Of a stretch of 64,000 nt of DNA, positions 45,551 through 55,009 are shown piece by piece. The stretch is from positions 18,645 through 82,644 of the forward strand of contig CAYRNR010000014.1 in assembly GCA_964425605.1 (NCBI GenBank). Direction: 5' to 3'. The stretch is from CAYRNR01 sp964425605. Its GTDB lineage: Bacteria; Myxococcota_A; UBA796; UBA9615; CAYRNR01. The stretch's first letter is position 1; each line of letters starts with the position of its first letter. The notes below the pieces were generated by a model. It did no database searches. It was not told the origin of the DNA and saw only the letters and a program-made list of their open reading frames with translations. The position numbers were made by a program, and so were the translations under genes.

Positions 45551-46567
45551 ATGCACGACGGTTCGCGCTCGTTGTCACCGCCCATCACGACGCTCGCGCT
45601 CGCGGCCGCGGCTCTCGCGCTCGCCGCGATGGTCCTCGCGCTCCCTGCCGAGGCCCACGCACAGCGATCCCGCTGCGACAACCGCGTCCTCGCCGGCCAC
45701 CCGTTCATACCGTCGTTCCTGGTGGGGCAGCCGTTCAACACGCGGATGTGGGGGATGTCCACCGGCGTGGGGGTGATGCGGGGCAACGTGACGGGCGTGG
45801 ACTGGGCCATCGACCTGGCCGACCTCAACCTGAGCATGATGACCCAGCAGCCGATCGTCGGCCCGCTCGCCGTCCGGGCATTCCTCGAGGGACAGACCCT
45901 GGTGGGCACCAACCTGGACACGGCCATCGCCATCGGGGCGTTCGGGATCGGGGATGGCGGCGGTGGCGTCCTGGTCAACTTCTTCACCCGCCGCGCCGCC
46001 CTCTCCGCGTCCATCGACGTCTCCGTGGGTCGGGGGTACAACCTCAGCGCCTACAACGCCGTGGAGAAGCTCGACGCGGCGCTGGAGTCGGCCATCGAGC
46101 AGCTGGAGCAGGGACAGCTGCCGGACCCGGACAGCCTGGACGTCTCGTTCGGGCCCAACGACCTGACGACGCACTACTACTACCTGGACGTGGGGCCCTC
46201 GCTCACGTTCGGCCTCGGCCTCTTCGAGTGGATGGGTCTGTACGCGGAGGTCGCCTACGACTACCAGCGGCAGATCATCTGGGAGGGGAGCACGGACTAC
46301 GACCACGAGGTCACGCCGGGCATCGGCCTGAGCTTCAACTTCGATCCGTACAAGGTCCCGCTGGGGATCAACCTCGCCTTCCAGCGGGCCCAGAACCTGC
46401 AGTGGAACGAGGCGAGCGTCAACAGCGTCGAGACCGGGCTGTACTACGCGGGTGGGGAGCACTTCGCGGCGGGCGCGTCCGCGGTGATGAGGTTCGCAGA
46501 GCGCGACGAGGCCGGCTTCCAGTCGTACAACTACGGCGTGCAGATCGGGATGGCGTACTACGAGTGA
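45551..46567 (+). CDS. Outer-membrane beta-barrel-like protein
   Basis: 338 residues with a long signal peptide ending EAHAQ. The mature protein has amphipathic strands and Tyr-rich pairs (HYYYLDVGP), and ends in an aromatic strand (GMAYYE). It is divergent from the caspase operon and is controlled by its own copy of the conserved element. A plasmid-style function is not suggested. The barrel is a pattern call. Confidence 0.75.
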   Translation: MHDGSRSLSPPITTLALAAAALALAAMVLALPAEAHAQRSRCDNRVLAGHPFIPSFLVGQPFNTRMWGMSTGVGVMRGNVTGVDWAIDLADLNLSMMTQQPIVGPLAVRAFLEGQTLVGTNLDTAIAIGAFGIGDGGGGVLVNFFTRRAALSASIDVSVGRGYNLSAYNAVEKLDAALESAIEQLEQGQLPDPDSLDVSFGPNDLTTHYYYLDVGPSLTFGLGLFEWMGLYAEVAYDYQRQIIWEGSTDYDHEVTPGIGLSFNFDPYKVPLGINLAFQRAQNLQWNEASVNSVETGLYYAGGEHFAAGASAVMRFAERDEAGFQSYNYGVQIGMAYYE

Positions 46568-46620
46568 CCCCTGGACCCGACGCGCACGGCCCGGAGTTCG
46601 CGTGCGCAGAGGAGGACGAG

Positions 46621-47109
46621 ATGGAGGCGACACGAACGAAACGACGGTGGCTGCTCGGGTGGACCGCGCTGCTCGCGGTTCCGTTGATTCTGGGATACGG
46701 GAGCTCCTGCGACACGACCGTGGGCGATGACGACGACGACAGCGCCCTCGTGCCCATGGAGCAAGACGCGAACCTGCTGTTCGACATCGCCGCGCCGGAG
46801 ATCCAGGAAGGGGACGCGCTTGTGGTCGAATGCTGCGCCGAGCGCGCCGTCGGAGGCGCCATGTCCGACTGGTCGCTGAGCGTCGACGAGACCGTGACCG
46901 GCGACCAGATCGAGCTGCAGGGTACGCTTCACTGGCTCGAGGACCCGGACTACGCAGACGACGACGGGACCACCGATCAGACGACCACACTGTCCATCCA
47001 CGGGCTCGCCGAGGGCACCTATACGGTGTCGGCCAACGGCGGTGTGGGGGACTGCTGGGACCACGAGGACGGCGCCACGATCACCGTGACCGTGCTGCCC
47101 GCGTCATGA
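46621..47109 (+). CDS. Asp-tethered lipoprotein
   Basis: 162 residues. A perfect AGAGGAGG lies 6 nt upstream of the ATG. The export segment ends in GSSC, followed by GDDDDDS. The mature domain is a short beta sandwich (TVSANGG, TITVTVLPAS) of unknown type. It is 53 nt downstream of the barrel gene. Confidence 0.75.
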   Translation: MEATRTKRRWLLGWTALLAVPLILGYGSSCDTTVGDDDDDSALVPMEQDANLLFDIAAPEIQEGDALVVECCAERAVGGAMSDWSLSVDETVTGDQIELQGTLHWLEDPDYADDDGTTDQTTTLSIHGLAEGTYTVSANGGVGDCWDHEDGATITVTVLPAS

Positions 47110-47165
47110 GGCGCACCTGTCGCACTGCCGCCAACCCAGGCCTACGGCCGGAGGAGCAAGAAAAG

Positions 47166-48293
47166 ATGTCGAGACAAGCTCAACGGATGAACGCGGCCCT
47201 CGTCCTGGCGGTCGCACTCGGGCTGCCGTGGCCCGCCTCGGCCGATCTGAGGATCACCTTCGAGGGCTACCGCAGTGGGCAGGGAACCCCCGAGGGAGGA
47301 TCCATCGTCTGCGTGGCAGACGGCAACCCGGACCCGTGGTTCGGATCCCTGCCGTACCAATACGTGGACGGCTGGAACCACGAGCCGCGCGTTCCCTCGA
47401 ACTGGTACACCGGGACGTGGAGCCCGGGAGGCCACGCGGGCACCGGGGTCGAGGTCGACGGATGGACCTCCCTCGACAGCGCCAATCCGGACCGCTACGT
47501 GTTCGACTTCCAGGGGTTCCAATACGACCACAGCTTCTTTCACGACGAGTCACAGGGGTACTATCCGGGAGACTCCCTGTACGGCCGCGAGTACCGCTAC
47601 TACGACGTCATGACGGGCGGAGACGAGGGGACCTGGACCATCCACGACACCCAGACGGCGACGGACGTCGCCCAGGGGACGCTGGGCGATCCGTTCCTGG
47701 TGGACATCTTCTACGATCCATTGAACTTCGGCACCGGGTCCTTCGATCCGGACGTCCTGGGAACGGGAACACTCGCCTTCGACAACGACGGAGGAGCCTT
47801 CTACACCGAGCTGCTGACCCAGTGCCAGACGCCTGTGCTGACCCTGGAGGTCCACACGGACGACCCCCCCCTTCTGGCCGAGAACTGGGCTGCTCCGGCA
47901 GACGAACAATGGGCCGTATTCAGCGGCTCGGTCACGGTCGGCGAGTGCGAGGAACCGCTGCCAGGTGACGACGACGACCCGGGGGACGACGACGACGCGG
48001 CCGACGACGACGACGCGGGTGACGACGACGCGGGTGACGACGACGCAGGAGACGACGACGCTGGAGACGACGACGCAAGCGACGACGACGCGGGTGACGA
48101 CGACGCGGGTGACGACGACGCGGGTGACGACGACGCCGACCCCGCGGACGACGACGCGGCCGACGACGACGTGTTCGACGAGGAGGATCTGCCCACTCTG
48201 TGCTTGTGTACCCAGTCGGGCGGGCCGAACCCCGATCTCGTGGCCCTATCGATCGCCCTGATCTGCCTTCTCGGCTACCGCAGGGCCAGGTAG
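47166..48293 (+). CDS. Exported protein with Asp tether and C-terminal MYXO-CTERM-like anchor
   Basis: 375 residues with GGAGGAG upstream. A signal peptide ends at SADL. The C-terminal quarter is a low-complexity run of GDDDA units (47964-48172) followed by CLCTQSG, one membrane helix and RRAR. That is the plan of a C-terminal sorting anchor, with the Asp tether directly ahead of it. The N-terminal globular part has Tyr/Gly-rich beta strands (GYRSGQGTPEGG, YDVMTGGDEG) and is not recognised. Confidence 0.8.
   Translation: MSRQAQRMNAALVLAVALGLPWPASADLRITFEGYRSGQGTPEGGSIVCVADGNPDPWFGSLPYQYVDGWNHEPRVPSNWYTGTWSPGGHAGTGVEVDGWTSLDSANPDRYVFDFQGFQYDHSFFHDESQGYYPGDSLYGREYRYYDVMTGGDEGTWTIHDTQTATDVAQGTLGDPFLVDIFYDPLNFGTGSFDPDVLGTGTLAFDNDGGAFYTELLTQCQTPVLTLEVHTDDPPLLAENWAAPADEQWAVFSGSVTVGECEEPLPGDDDDPGDDDDAADDDDAGDDDAGDDDAGDDDAGDDDASDDDAGDDDAGDDDAGDDDADPADDDAADDDVFDEEDLPTLCLCTQSGGPNPDLVALSIALICLLGYRRAR
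47964..48172 (+). repeat. GDDDA coding repeat
   Basis: Tandem 15-bp units (ggtgacgacgacgcg type) encode the Asp-rich tether. It is a coding repeat prone to slippage, not a CRISPR array. Confidence 0.85.
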
Positions 48294-48382
48294 GTATCCC
48301 AGAAAACCTTGCCGTCGTTTCGCGAGTGCGACATCGTGGACGGCGCTGGGGATACGGAGTCGGCGCGGTCGCCGCGCAACGC

Positions 48383-49867
48383 CTACATCTTTTCACGCGA
48401 CAGGGATTCCAGCCAGGTCATGTACGCGATACCGGCGCCCCACTCGGTGTTGATCTGCCAAACGACCTGCCCCTGCGCAGTGACTTCCGATATCTGGCCT
48501 GCCGTGCTCCATGTGACCAACGTGTTGCCGCTCGGCAGTCTCTTCACGTCTCCCAGGGCGTAGCAGTACAGCGGTGGGTTCGCGTGATGGGACCAGGTCC
48601 GATCGGCGAGGCCGGTGGATTCGTCCAGCTCGTACTCGACGACGCGAGAGTCCAGATCCTCGATCGCGCCGTTGTCGAAGACGAGGATGCCTCCGTCGAG
48701 CCCCTGGAAGTTGTGCTGGCCGGTGAAAAGATCGGTCCTCCCGTCCTCGAGCACGAAATCGCTGTGGGCGCCCCCGATGTGATGAACGACGTCCCCGCTG
48801 GCTCGGTCGATCCTCAGGATGGTGCTGAGGTTGCGTAGACCGACCAGGTACGACTCGTCCCCGGGGTCGTGGTCCAGAGCGTTGGCATGGGCCCAGCTCT
48901 GGCTGGATTCGTCCGCGACCGACGGATCGTACGGCACGTGGTCCCAGATGGACCAGACGTCGTACAACAGCCCGTCGGTACGCAGCTCGACGAGGCCTTC
49001 CCCGACGACGTCCGTGCCGTCCACGTTCGCGATGTCGTACGCCAGGAACGTCAACGTGCCGTCGGGCAGCTCCACGAAATCATGGTGGAGCATCCCCAGC
49101 GGCACCTCCTCCACCTCGGTCCCGTCGAGGCGAACCCGCAACAACGTGGCATCGACGGGCTCGGGGTCACCGCCGTCCCATCCCTGCGCCAGGATCAGCA
49201 TCCACTGGCCGTCCCGCGACGTCTGACTGCGCCACACGTCCGCCGTCTCACGCTCGATGGGATACCACCAGACGTAGTCTCCGTCCGAATCCACGATGAC
49301 CGCGACGGGGCCCTCGCCGAGGAACGTGCCCACGAGGTATCCGTCGTGAGCCTCCGCGGTGTTCTCCGTGAGCTCGATGTCCGGGAGGCAGGCCGGCACC
49401 GCGCCGGTCTCGATCGTCGCGATGTCGCTGGCGTACGTGCCGTCCTCGGACTCCACGACCACGCGCCAGAAGTAGATCTTCGACGGCTTCAGGCCCAGCA
49501 ACACGGCCCTGTACTCGTCTTCGTCCCCCCGCACGCCGGCGTTACGTCCTCCCAGCGAGGGCGAAGGCCCGTACTGCACGTACGTGGAGGTGACCTCTGA
49601 GACAGCTGTGGCCCAGCGGACCTCGACGACCGTCGGGATGAGCTCGCTCAGCGACGCGTCGTGCCAGGCGATGCCGGCAGACGAGTCCGTCGAGTCGTCG
49701 TCATCCGCCAGGACATCGTCGGCGTCGTCGTCGACGGTCCCCTCGGAGTCGCCGTCCTCGGAAGGACAGCCGCCCAGGAGGATTGCAGCGGTCGACACAG
49801 CGACCCACGAGGTCCCCCGCAGGAGCGTGTTCAGGGCTCTGCTCGGTCCTCGCCCGGGTGATCTCAA
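48383..49867 (-). CDS. Arylsulfotransferase-like (ASST) lipoprotein
   Basis: About 494 residues, starting at TTG 49867 in a TTGA overlap with the upstream gene. The signal sequence ends LLGGC, then an Asp-rich tether (ADDDDS). A fibronectin-III-like module (SKIYFWRVVVES) precedes an ASST-type six-bladed propeller with HDFVELPDGTLTFLA, SWAHANALDHD and GQHNFQG. ASST enzymes transfer sulfate between phenolic compounds. The catalytic His residue is not assigned here. The open frame upstream of 49867 is not supported. Confidence 0.82.
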   Translation of the reverse strand: MRSPGRGPSRALNTLLRGTSWVAVSTAAILLGGCPSEDGDSEGTVDDDADDVLADDDDSTDSSAGIAWHDASLSELIPTVVEVRWATAVSEVTSTYVQYGPSPSLGGRNAGVRGDEDEYRAVLLGLKPSKIYFWRVVVESEDGTYASDIATIETGAVPACLPDIELTENTAEAHDGYLVGTFLGEGPVAVIVDSDGDYVWWYPIERETADVWRSQTSRDGQWMLILAQGWDGGDPEPVDATLLRVRLDGTEVEEVPLGMLHHDFVELPDGTLTFLAYDIANVDGTDVVGEGLVELRTDGLLYDVWSIWDHVPYDPSVADESSQSWAHANALDHDPGDESYLVGLRNLSTILRIDRASGDVVHHIGGAHSDFVLEDGRTDLFTGQHNFQGLDGGILVFDNGAIEDLDSRVVEYELDESTGLADRTWSHHANPPLYCYALGDVKRLPSGNTLVTWSTAGQISEVTAQGQVVWQINTEWGAGIAYMTWLESLSREKM

Positions 49868-50922
49868 GGGGGTTCGCACGCGTGTTCGAAGCAGCCATCG
49901 ACCTCGTACGTGACGCAGACCCATCCTCCGCAACACTCGGGGCACTCGACGAGGCTGGATTCGGGGTTGCAGTCCGCCGGGACGAGGTCGCAGGTCTCGC
50001 CGTACGATTCGCTGCACCACATGTCGCCGTTTCGACAGGAGCCGCAATCCTCGGGGCAGGTCTCGCAGGTCTCCGTGCCCGTCCCCATGCCCCAGTAGTT
50101 GGGACCGGGGAAGGTGCAAAAACCATCACCGCAGTGGTTGAGCTGCCCGTTCACGCAGTAGTTGTGATCCTCGTCCCCGTAGCACAGGCCCGATCCGCAG
50201 CAGCTGATGGGGGTGATGTCACAGCACGTCCCCTCCACTCCCTGCTGCTCGCCGGTACAGTCGTTGAGCACGGTCTGCGCATCCCAGTCGTTGCAGTCCG
50301 CCGGGCAGCTGTCGCAGTCCTCTCCTGCGTCGCACGACTCGTCGCCACAGTACGGGACCGAGCCGTCGAACCACCCCCAGACGGAGAAGTGGTCCGCGAA
50401 GATGGTGGTCACGGTTCCGGGATCGATGTACAGCGTCCACACCTGCTCCCAGTCGGTGTCCGCCTCGTCATCGAGTCGCAGGACCAGCTCGGCCGGCTCG
50501 GTCAGCGCGATCTGGATCGGAACGGCAAACGTCTGGCCGTGGGGCTCCAGCACGAGGCCGTGCGTCGAACGCCAGTTCGCTCCGTCGGGTGCGTCGGGCA
50601 GCAAGGCCACAGCGACCAGGGAGGCCTCGATCTCGAGGGTCTCGTCGAGGGCTCCTGCGGGGATCGTCACGACGATGCCCTCGATGGTCAGGGAGCCGCC
50701 GTCGGGGCCAACCGACACGCTCTCCACGGTCGCGTCGTCGTCATCGCCGGTCGACGTGTCGTCGTCGCTGACGTCATCGTCATCGCCGGCCGATGTCGTA
50801 TCGTCGTCATCGCCGGTCGGCGTCGTATCGTCGTCGTCGACCTCCTCGTTGGACTTGCATCCGGCGATGCCGAGCAGGATCGCCGCGAGAACGGCGAGCG
50901 GGCAGTGAAGATTCTGAGCCAT
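49864..50922 (-). CDS. Asp-tethered lipoprotein with ZU5-like domain and Cys-rich repeats
   Basis: 352 residues from ATG 50922, with AAGGGGAAG upstream. The signal peptide has a lipobox (IAGC), followed by an Asp-rich tether. A segment beginning VGPDGGSLTIEGIVVTIPAG resembles the ZU5 fold. The C-terminal half has repeated CGDESC/CPADC and CGDGFC/CPEDC units, a Cys-rich module common in myxobacterial exported proteins. The conserved element is 47 nt upstream. Its stop overlaps the next start (TTGA). Confidence 0.82.
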   Translation of the reverse strand: MAQNLHCPLAVLAAILLGIAGCKSNEEVDDDDTTPTGDDDDTTSAGDDDDVSDDDTSTGDDDDATVESVSVGPDGGSLTIEGIVVTIPAGALDETLEIEASLVAVALLPDAPDGANWRSTHGLVLEPHGQTFAVPIQIALTEPAELVLRLDDEADTDWEQVWTLYIDPGTVTTIFADHFSVWGWFDGSVPYCGDESCDAGEDCDSCPADCNDWDAQTVLNDCTGEQQGVEGTCCDITPISCCGSGLCYGDEDHNYCVNGQLNHCGDGFCTFPGPNYWGMGTGTETCETCPEDCGSCRNGDMWCSESYGETCDLVPADCNPESSLVECPECCGGWVCVTYEVDGCFEHACEPP

Positions 50923-50969
50923 CGCTTCCCCTTTCCAACGCCGATCCTGTCGCATGATTGCATCGGGGA

Positions 50970-50989
50970 ACATGGCACCGTCGGCCAAA
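50970..50989 (-). promoter_or_regulatory. Conserved element for the 49864-50922 lipoprotein gene
   Basis: Minus-strand reading: TTTGGCC, 6 nt, GCCATGT. The TGGC-N7-GCCA dyad is intact. It is 47 nt before ATG 50922. Confidence 0.6.
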
Positions 50990-51085
50990 GGTCGAGCAAA
51001 TCTGGCCATACGCATCGCTCGTCCCAGCAATGGGTGGCGGATTCCGGCACGCGCCCCGCGCAGACCTGGCCGCAAATGCTGGTTC

Positions 51086-51105
51086 TTTGGCCGCATGTGC
51101 CGTTC
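51086..51105 (+). promoter_or_regulatory. Conserved element for the first MopE/FG-GAP gene
   Basis: TTTGGCC, 6 nt, GCCGTTC. It is 42 nt before the ATG at 51148, with GTATCCTCC 19 nt downstream as a possible -10. Confidence 0.6.
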
Positions 51106-51147
51106 ATGGCGACGGCGCGCCCCCGTATCCTCCGAGTGGGAGGAACC

Positions 51148-53781
<2,634 letters not shown>

Positions 53782-53811
53782 TCCTCGGCCAGGCGCCGCA
53801 TTTCTCCGTCT

Positions 53812-53905
53812 CTTTTCTCGGAGATCGTCGGTGCCTCCCCGACGTGGAGGCCATCCTCCACCGCATCGAGCATGAACCGCGCGACGTTGGCCCCAGGAGA
53901 GGTGC
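53812..53905 (-). pseudogene. C-terminal fragment of an NmrA/SDR-like gene
   Basis: Translates to ARFMLDAVEDGLHVGEAP, closely matching the intact gene at 59314-59970 (VARFMLDAVEDGLYIGETP). A 30-bp core (aggccatcctccaccgcatc and on) is identical. No upstream part or start is present, so it is a remnant. Confidence 0.7.
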
Positions 53906-54077
53906 TGGGCGAATCTCACGGGGTGCACTCACCGTTCCTGCGAATCCCAGAACCATGTGAAGCTCCCAGCCCATACGCCCGCGATGCCCCACCGTGAGGC
54001 CCCTGGCACGATTTCCCGGGGTTCTTCAGAGGCGAGACCTTGTACCTCGAGTTGCCGATCACCCGGGCGATGCGCTT

Positions 54078-54173
54078 CTACTCCCGCATCTTCTGCGTGA
54101 TGGTGATGCCGCGATCGCCCGCGCCAGCAGCAGTGAGAGCCAGGACGCCAGTGAAGAGATAGATGCCCGTCAT
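54078..54173 (-). pseudogene. Short membrane-protein start, truncated by a stop
   Basis: Begins with ATG 54173 preceded by GCAGGAG. It encodes a hydrophobic start (TGIYLFTGVLALTAAGAG) and is ended by TAG after 31 residues. The same frame continues open afterwards (VIGNSRYKVSPLKNPGK), so a nonsense mutation in a small membrane protein is likely. It lies 15 nt downstream of the gene at 54189-54743. Confidence 0.45.
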
Positions 54174-54188
54174 GGTCAACTCCTGCTG

Positions 54189-54743
54189 CTAGTCGATCTG
54201 CTGAGCTCCGGGATTGGCTTTGAGGAACAGCTCGGCATACTCGCCGTTGTCGAAGTGCACCTTGATGTCGTCGAGTTTCTCCATGAGACCGAATCGAACG
54301 CTGGCCCCTTCGGCGAGCGGGCTGAGGTAGCCTTTGATGCCGTAGATGATACAGACACCGGCAAAAAGCCCCAGAATGGCGGCCACCAATAGCCCGACAC
54401 CATCTTCGCCGAGGTGCAGGAGGTATCCGGCTCCGGCTCCACACAAAACCCCAAATGCGGCCATCCCGGCATGGATCTTTCGCGAAGTCGATGCTTGCTG
54501 CGCTGCACATTGGCTGCAGACCGGCACCGACATCGACACCGTGCGCTTCACTTTGGTCATGCCGTCCAAGACCTCGTTGGAGCTCTTGATCACGACCTCC
54601 TCGTCGGCCTCGACCTTGCCGAGGCAGCCCGAGCAGACCTGCGGCACGTCGAAAGTCGGTACATCGTCTGCGTTGCGATAGGTGATGCTGACGATGGTGC
54701 CGTCTTTGCGGCGATCGACCTCGGACGCAACCATCTCTGCCAT
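54189..54743 (-). CDS. Small membrane protein of unknown function behind a captured promoter
   Basis: 184 residues from ATG 54743 with GGGGAG close upstream. It has an N-terminal cytosolic part with CSGC and CSQC pairs (a zinc-ribbon candidate) and two membrane helices near residues 95-140. An alternative ATG at 54782 would add MAQNLHGPPGGSS, whose first six residues equal the start of the lipoprotein gene at 49864-50922. The gene therefore sits directly behind the duplicated promoter and the first codons of another gene. Confidence 0.75.
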   Translation of the reverse strand: MAEMVASEVDRRKDGTIVSITYRNADDVPTFDVPQVCSGCLGKVEADEEVVIKSSNEVLDGMTKVKRTVSMSVPVCSQCAAQQASTSRKIHAGMAAFGVLCGAGAGYLLHLGEDGVGLLVAAILGLFAGVCIIYGIKGYLSPLAEGASVRFGLMEKLDDIKVHFDNGEYAELFLKANPGAQQID

Positions 54744-54830
54744 GCTACTCCCCCCAGGTGGACCGTGTAGGTTTTGGGCCATCACTCCCCCTTTCCAGAT
54801 CCCTATCCTGGCGTATGGATGTGACAGGGA

Positions 54831-54850
54831 ACATGGCACCGTCGGCCAAA
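54831..54850 (-). promoter_or_regulatory. Conserved element now in front of the 54189 gene
   Basis: Minus strand: TTTGGCC, 6 nt, GCCATGT. It is 48 nt from the ATG remnant at 54782 and 87 nt from ATG 54743. Confidence 0.55.
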
Positions 54851-54946
54851 GGTCGAGCAAATCTGGCCATACGCATCGCTCGTCCCAGCAATGGGTGGCG
54901 GATTCCGGCACGCGCCCCGCGCAGACATGGCCGCAAATGCTGGTTC

Positions 54947-54966
54947 TTTGGCCGCATGTGCCGTTC
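54947..54966 (+). promoter_or_regulatory. Conserved element for the second MopE/FG-GAP gene
   Basis: TTTGGCC, 6 nt, GCCGTTC, 43 nt before ATG 55010. It is the duplicate of 51086-51105. Confidence 0.6.
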
Positions 54967-55009
54967 ATGGCGACGGTGCGCCCCCGTATCCTCCGAGGTG
55001 GGGGGAACC

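Larger units (their letters stand above)
50966..51136 (+). repeat. 171-bp divergent promoter duplication, copy 1
   Basis: Near-identical to 54827-54997 (two mismatches seen: cctggc/catggc and gcgcgc/gtgcgc). Both copies contain the conserved element on each strand. Confidence 0.85.
50923..51147. other. Divergent promoter region (copy 1 of a duplicated segment)
   Basis: The gap carries one conserved element facing each gene. Bases 50966-51136 are repeated at 54827-54997 with only two differences that I could find by eye. Confidence 0.8.
53782..54188. other. Rearranged intergenic region with gene debris
   Basis: About 400 bp without an intact gene. It contains the end of an SDR/NmrA-like gene on the minus strand (53812-53905) and a 31-residue frame (54078-54173) that looks like the start of a small membrane protein. 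Confidence 0.6.
54827..54997 (+). repeat. 171-bp divergent promoter duplication, copy 2
   Basis: Partner of 50966-51136. Homology on the left ends within the first codons of the old lipoprotein gene (MAQNLH), where unrelated coding sequence begins. Confidence 0.85.
54744..55009. other. Divergent promoter region (copy 2 of the duplicated segment)
   Basis: Contains 54827-54997, the near-identical copy of 50966-51136, with an element facing each side. Confidence 0.8.

Noticed and set aside
47964..48172. Regular short repeats resembling an array
   Set aside because: The units are 15-bp coding repeats encoding GDDDA in a larger protein, with no spacers of constant length. Not CRISPR.
50970..51105. 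Possible sigma-54 promoters
   Set aside because: TGGC and GC are 8 nt apart between GG and GC, whereas sigma-54 promoters need 10. No -12 TTGC is found.
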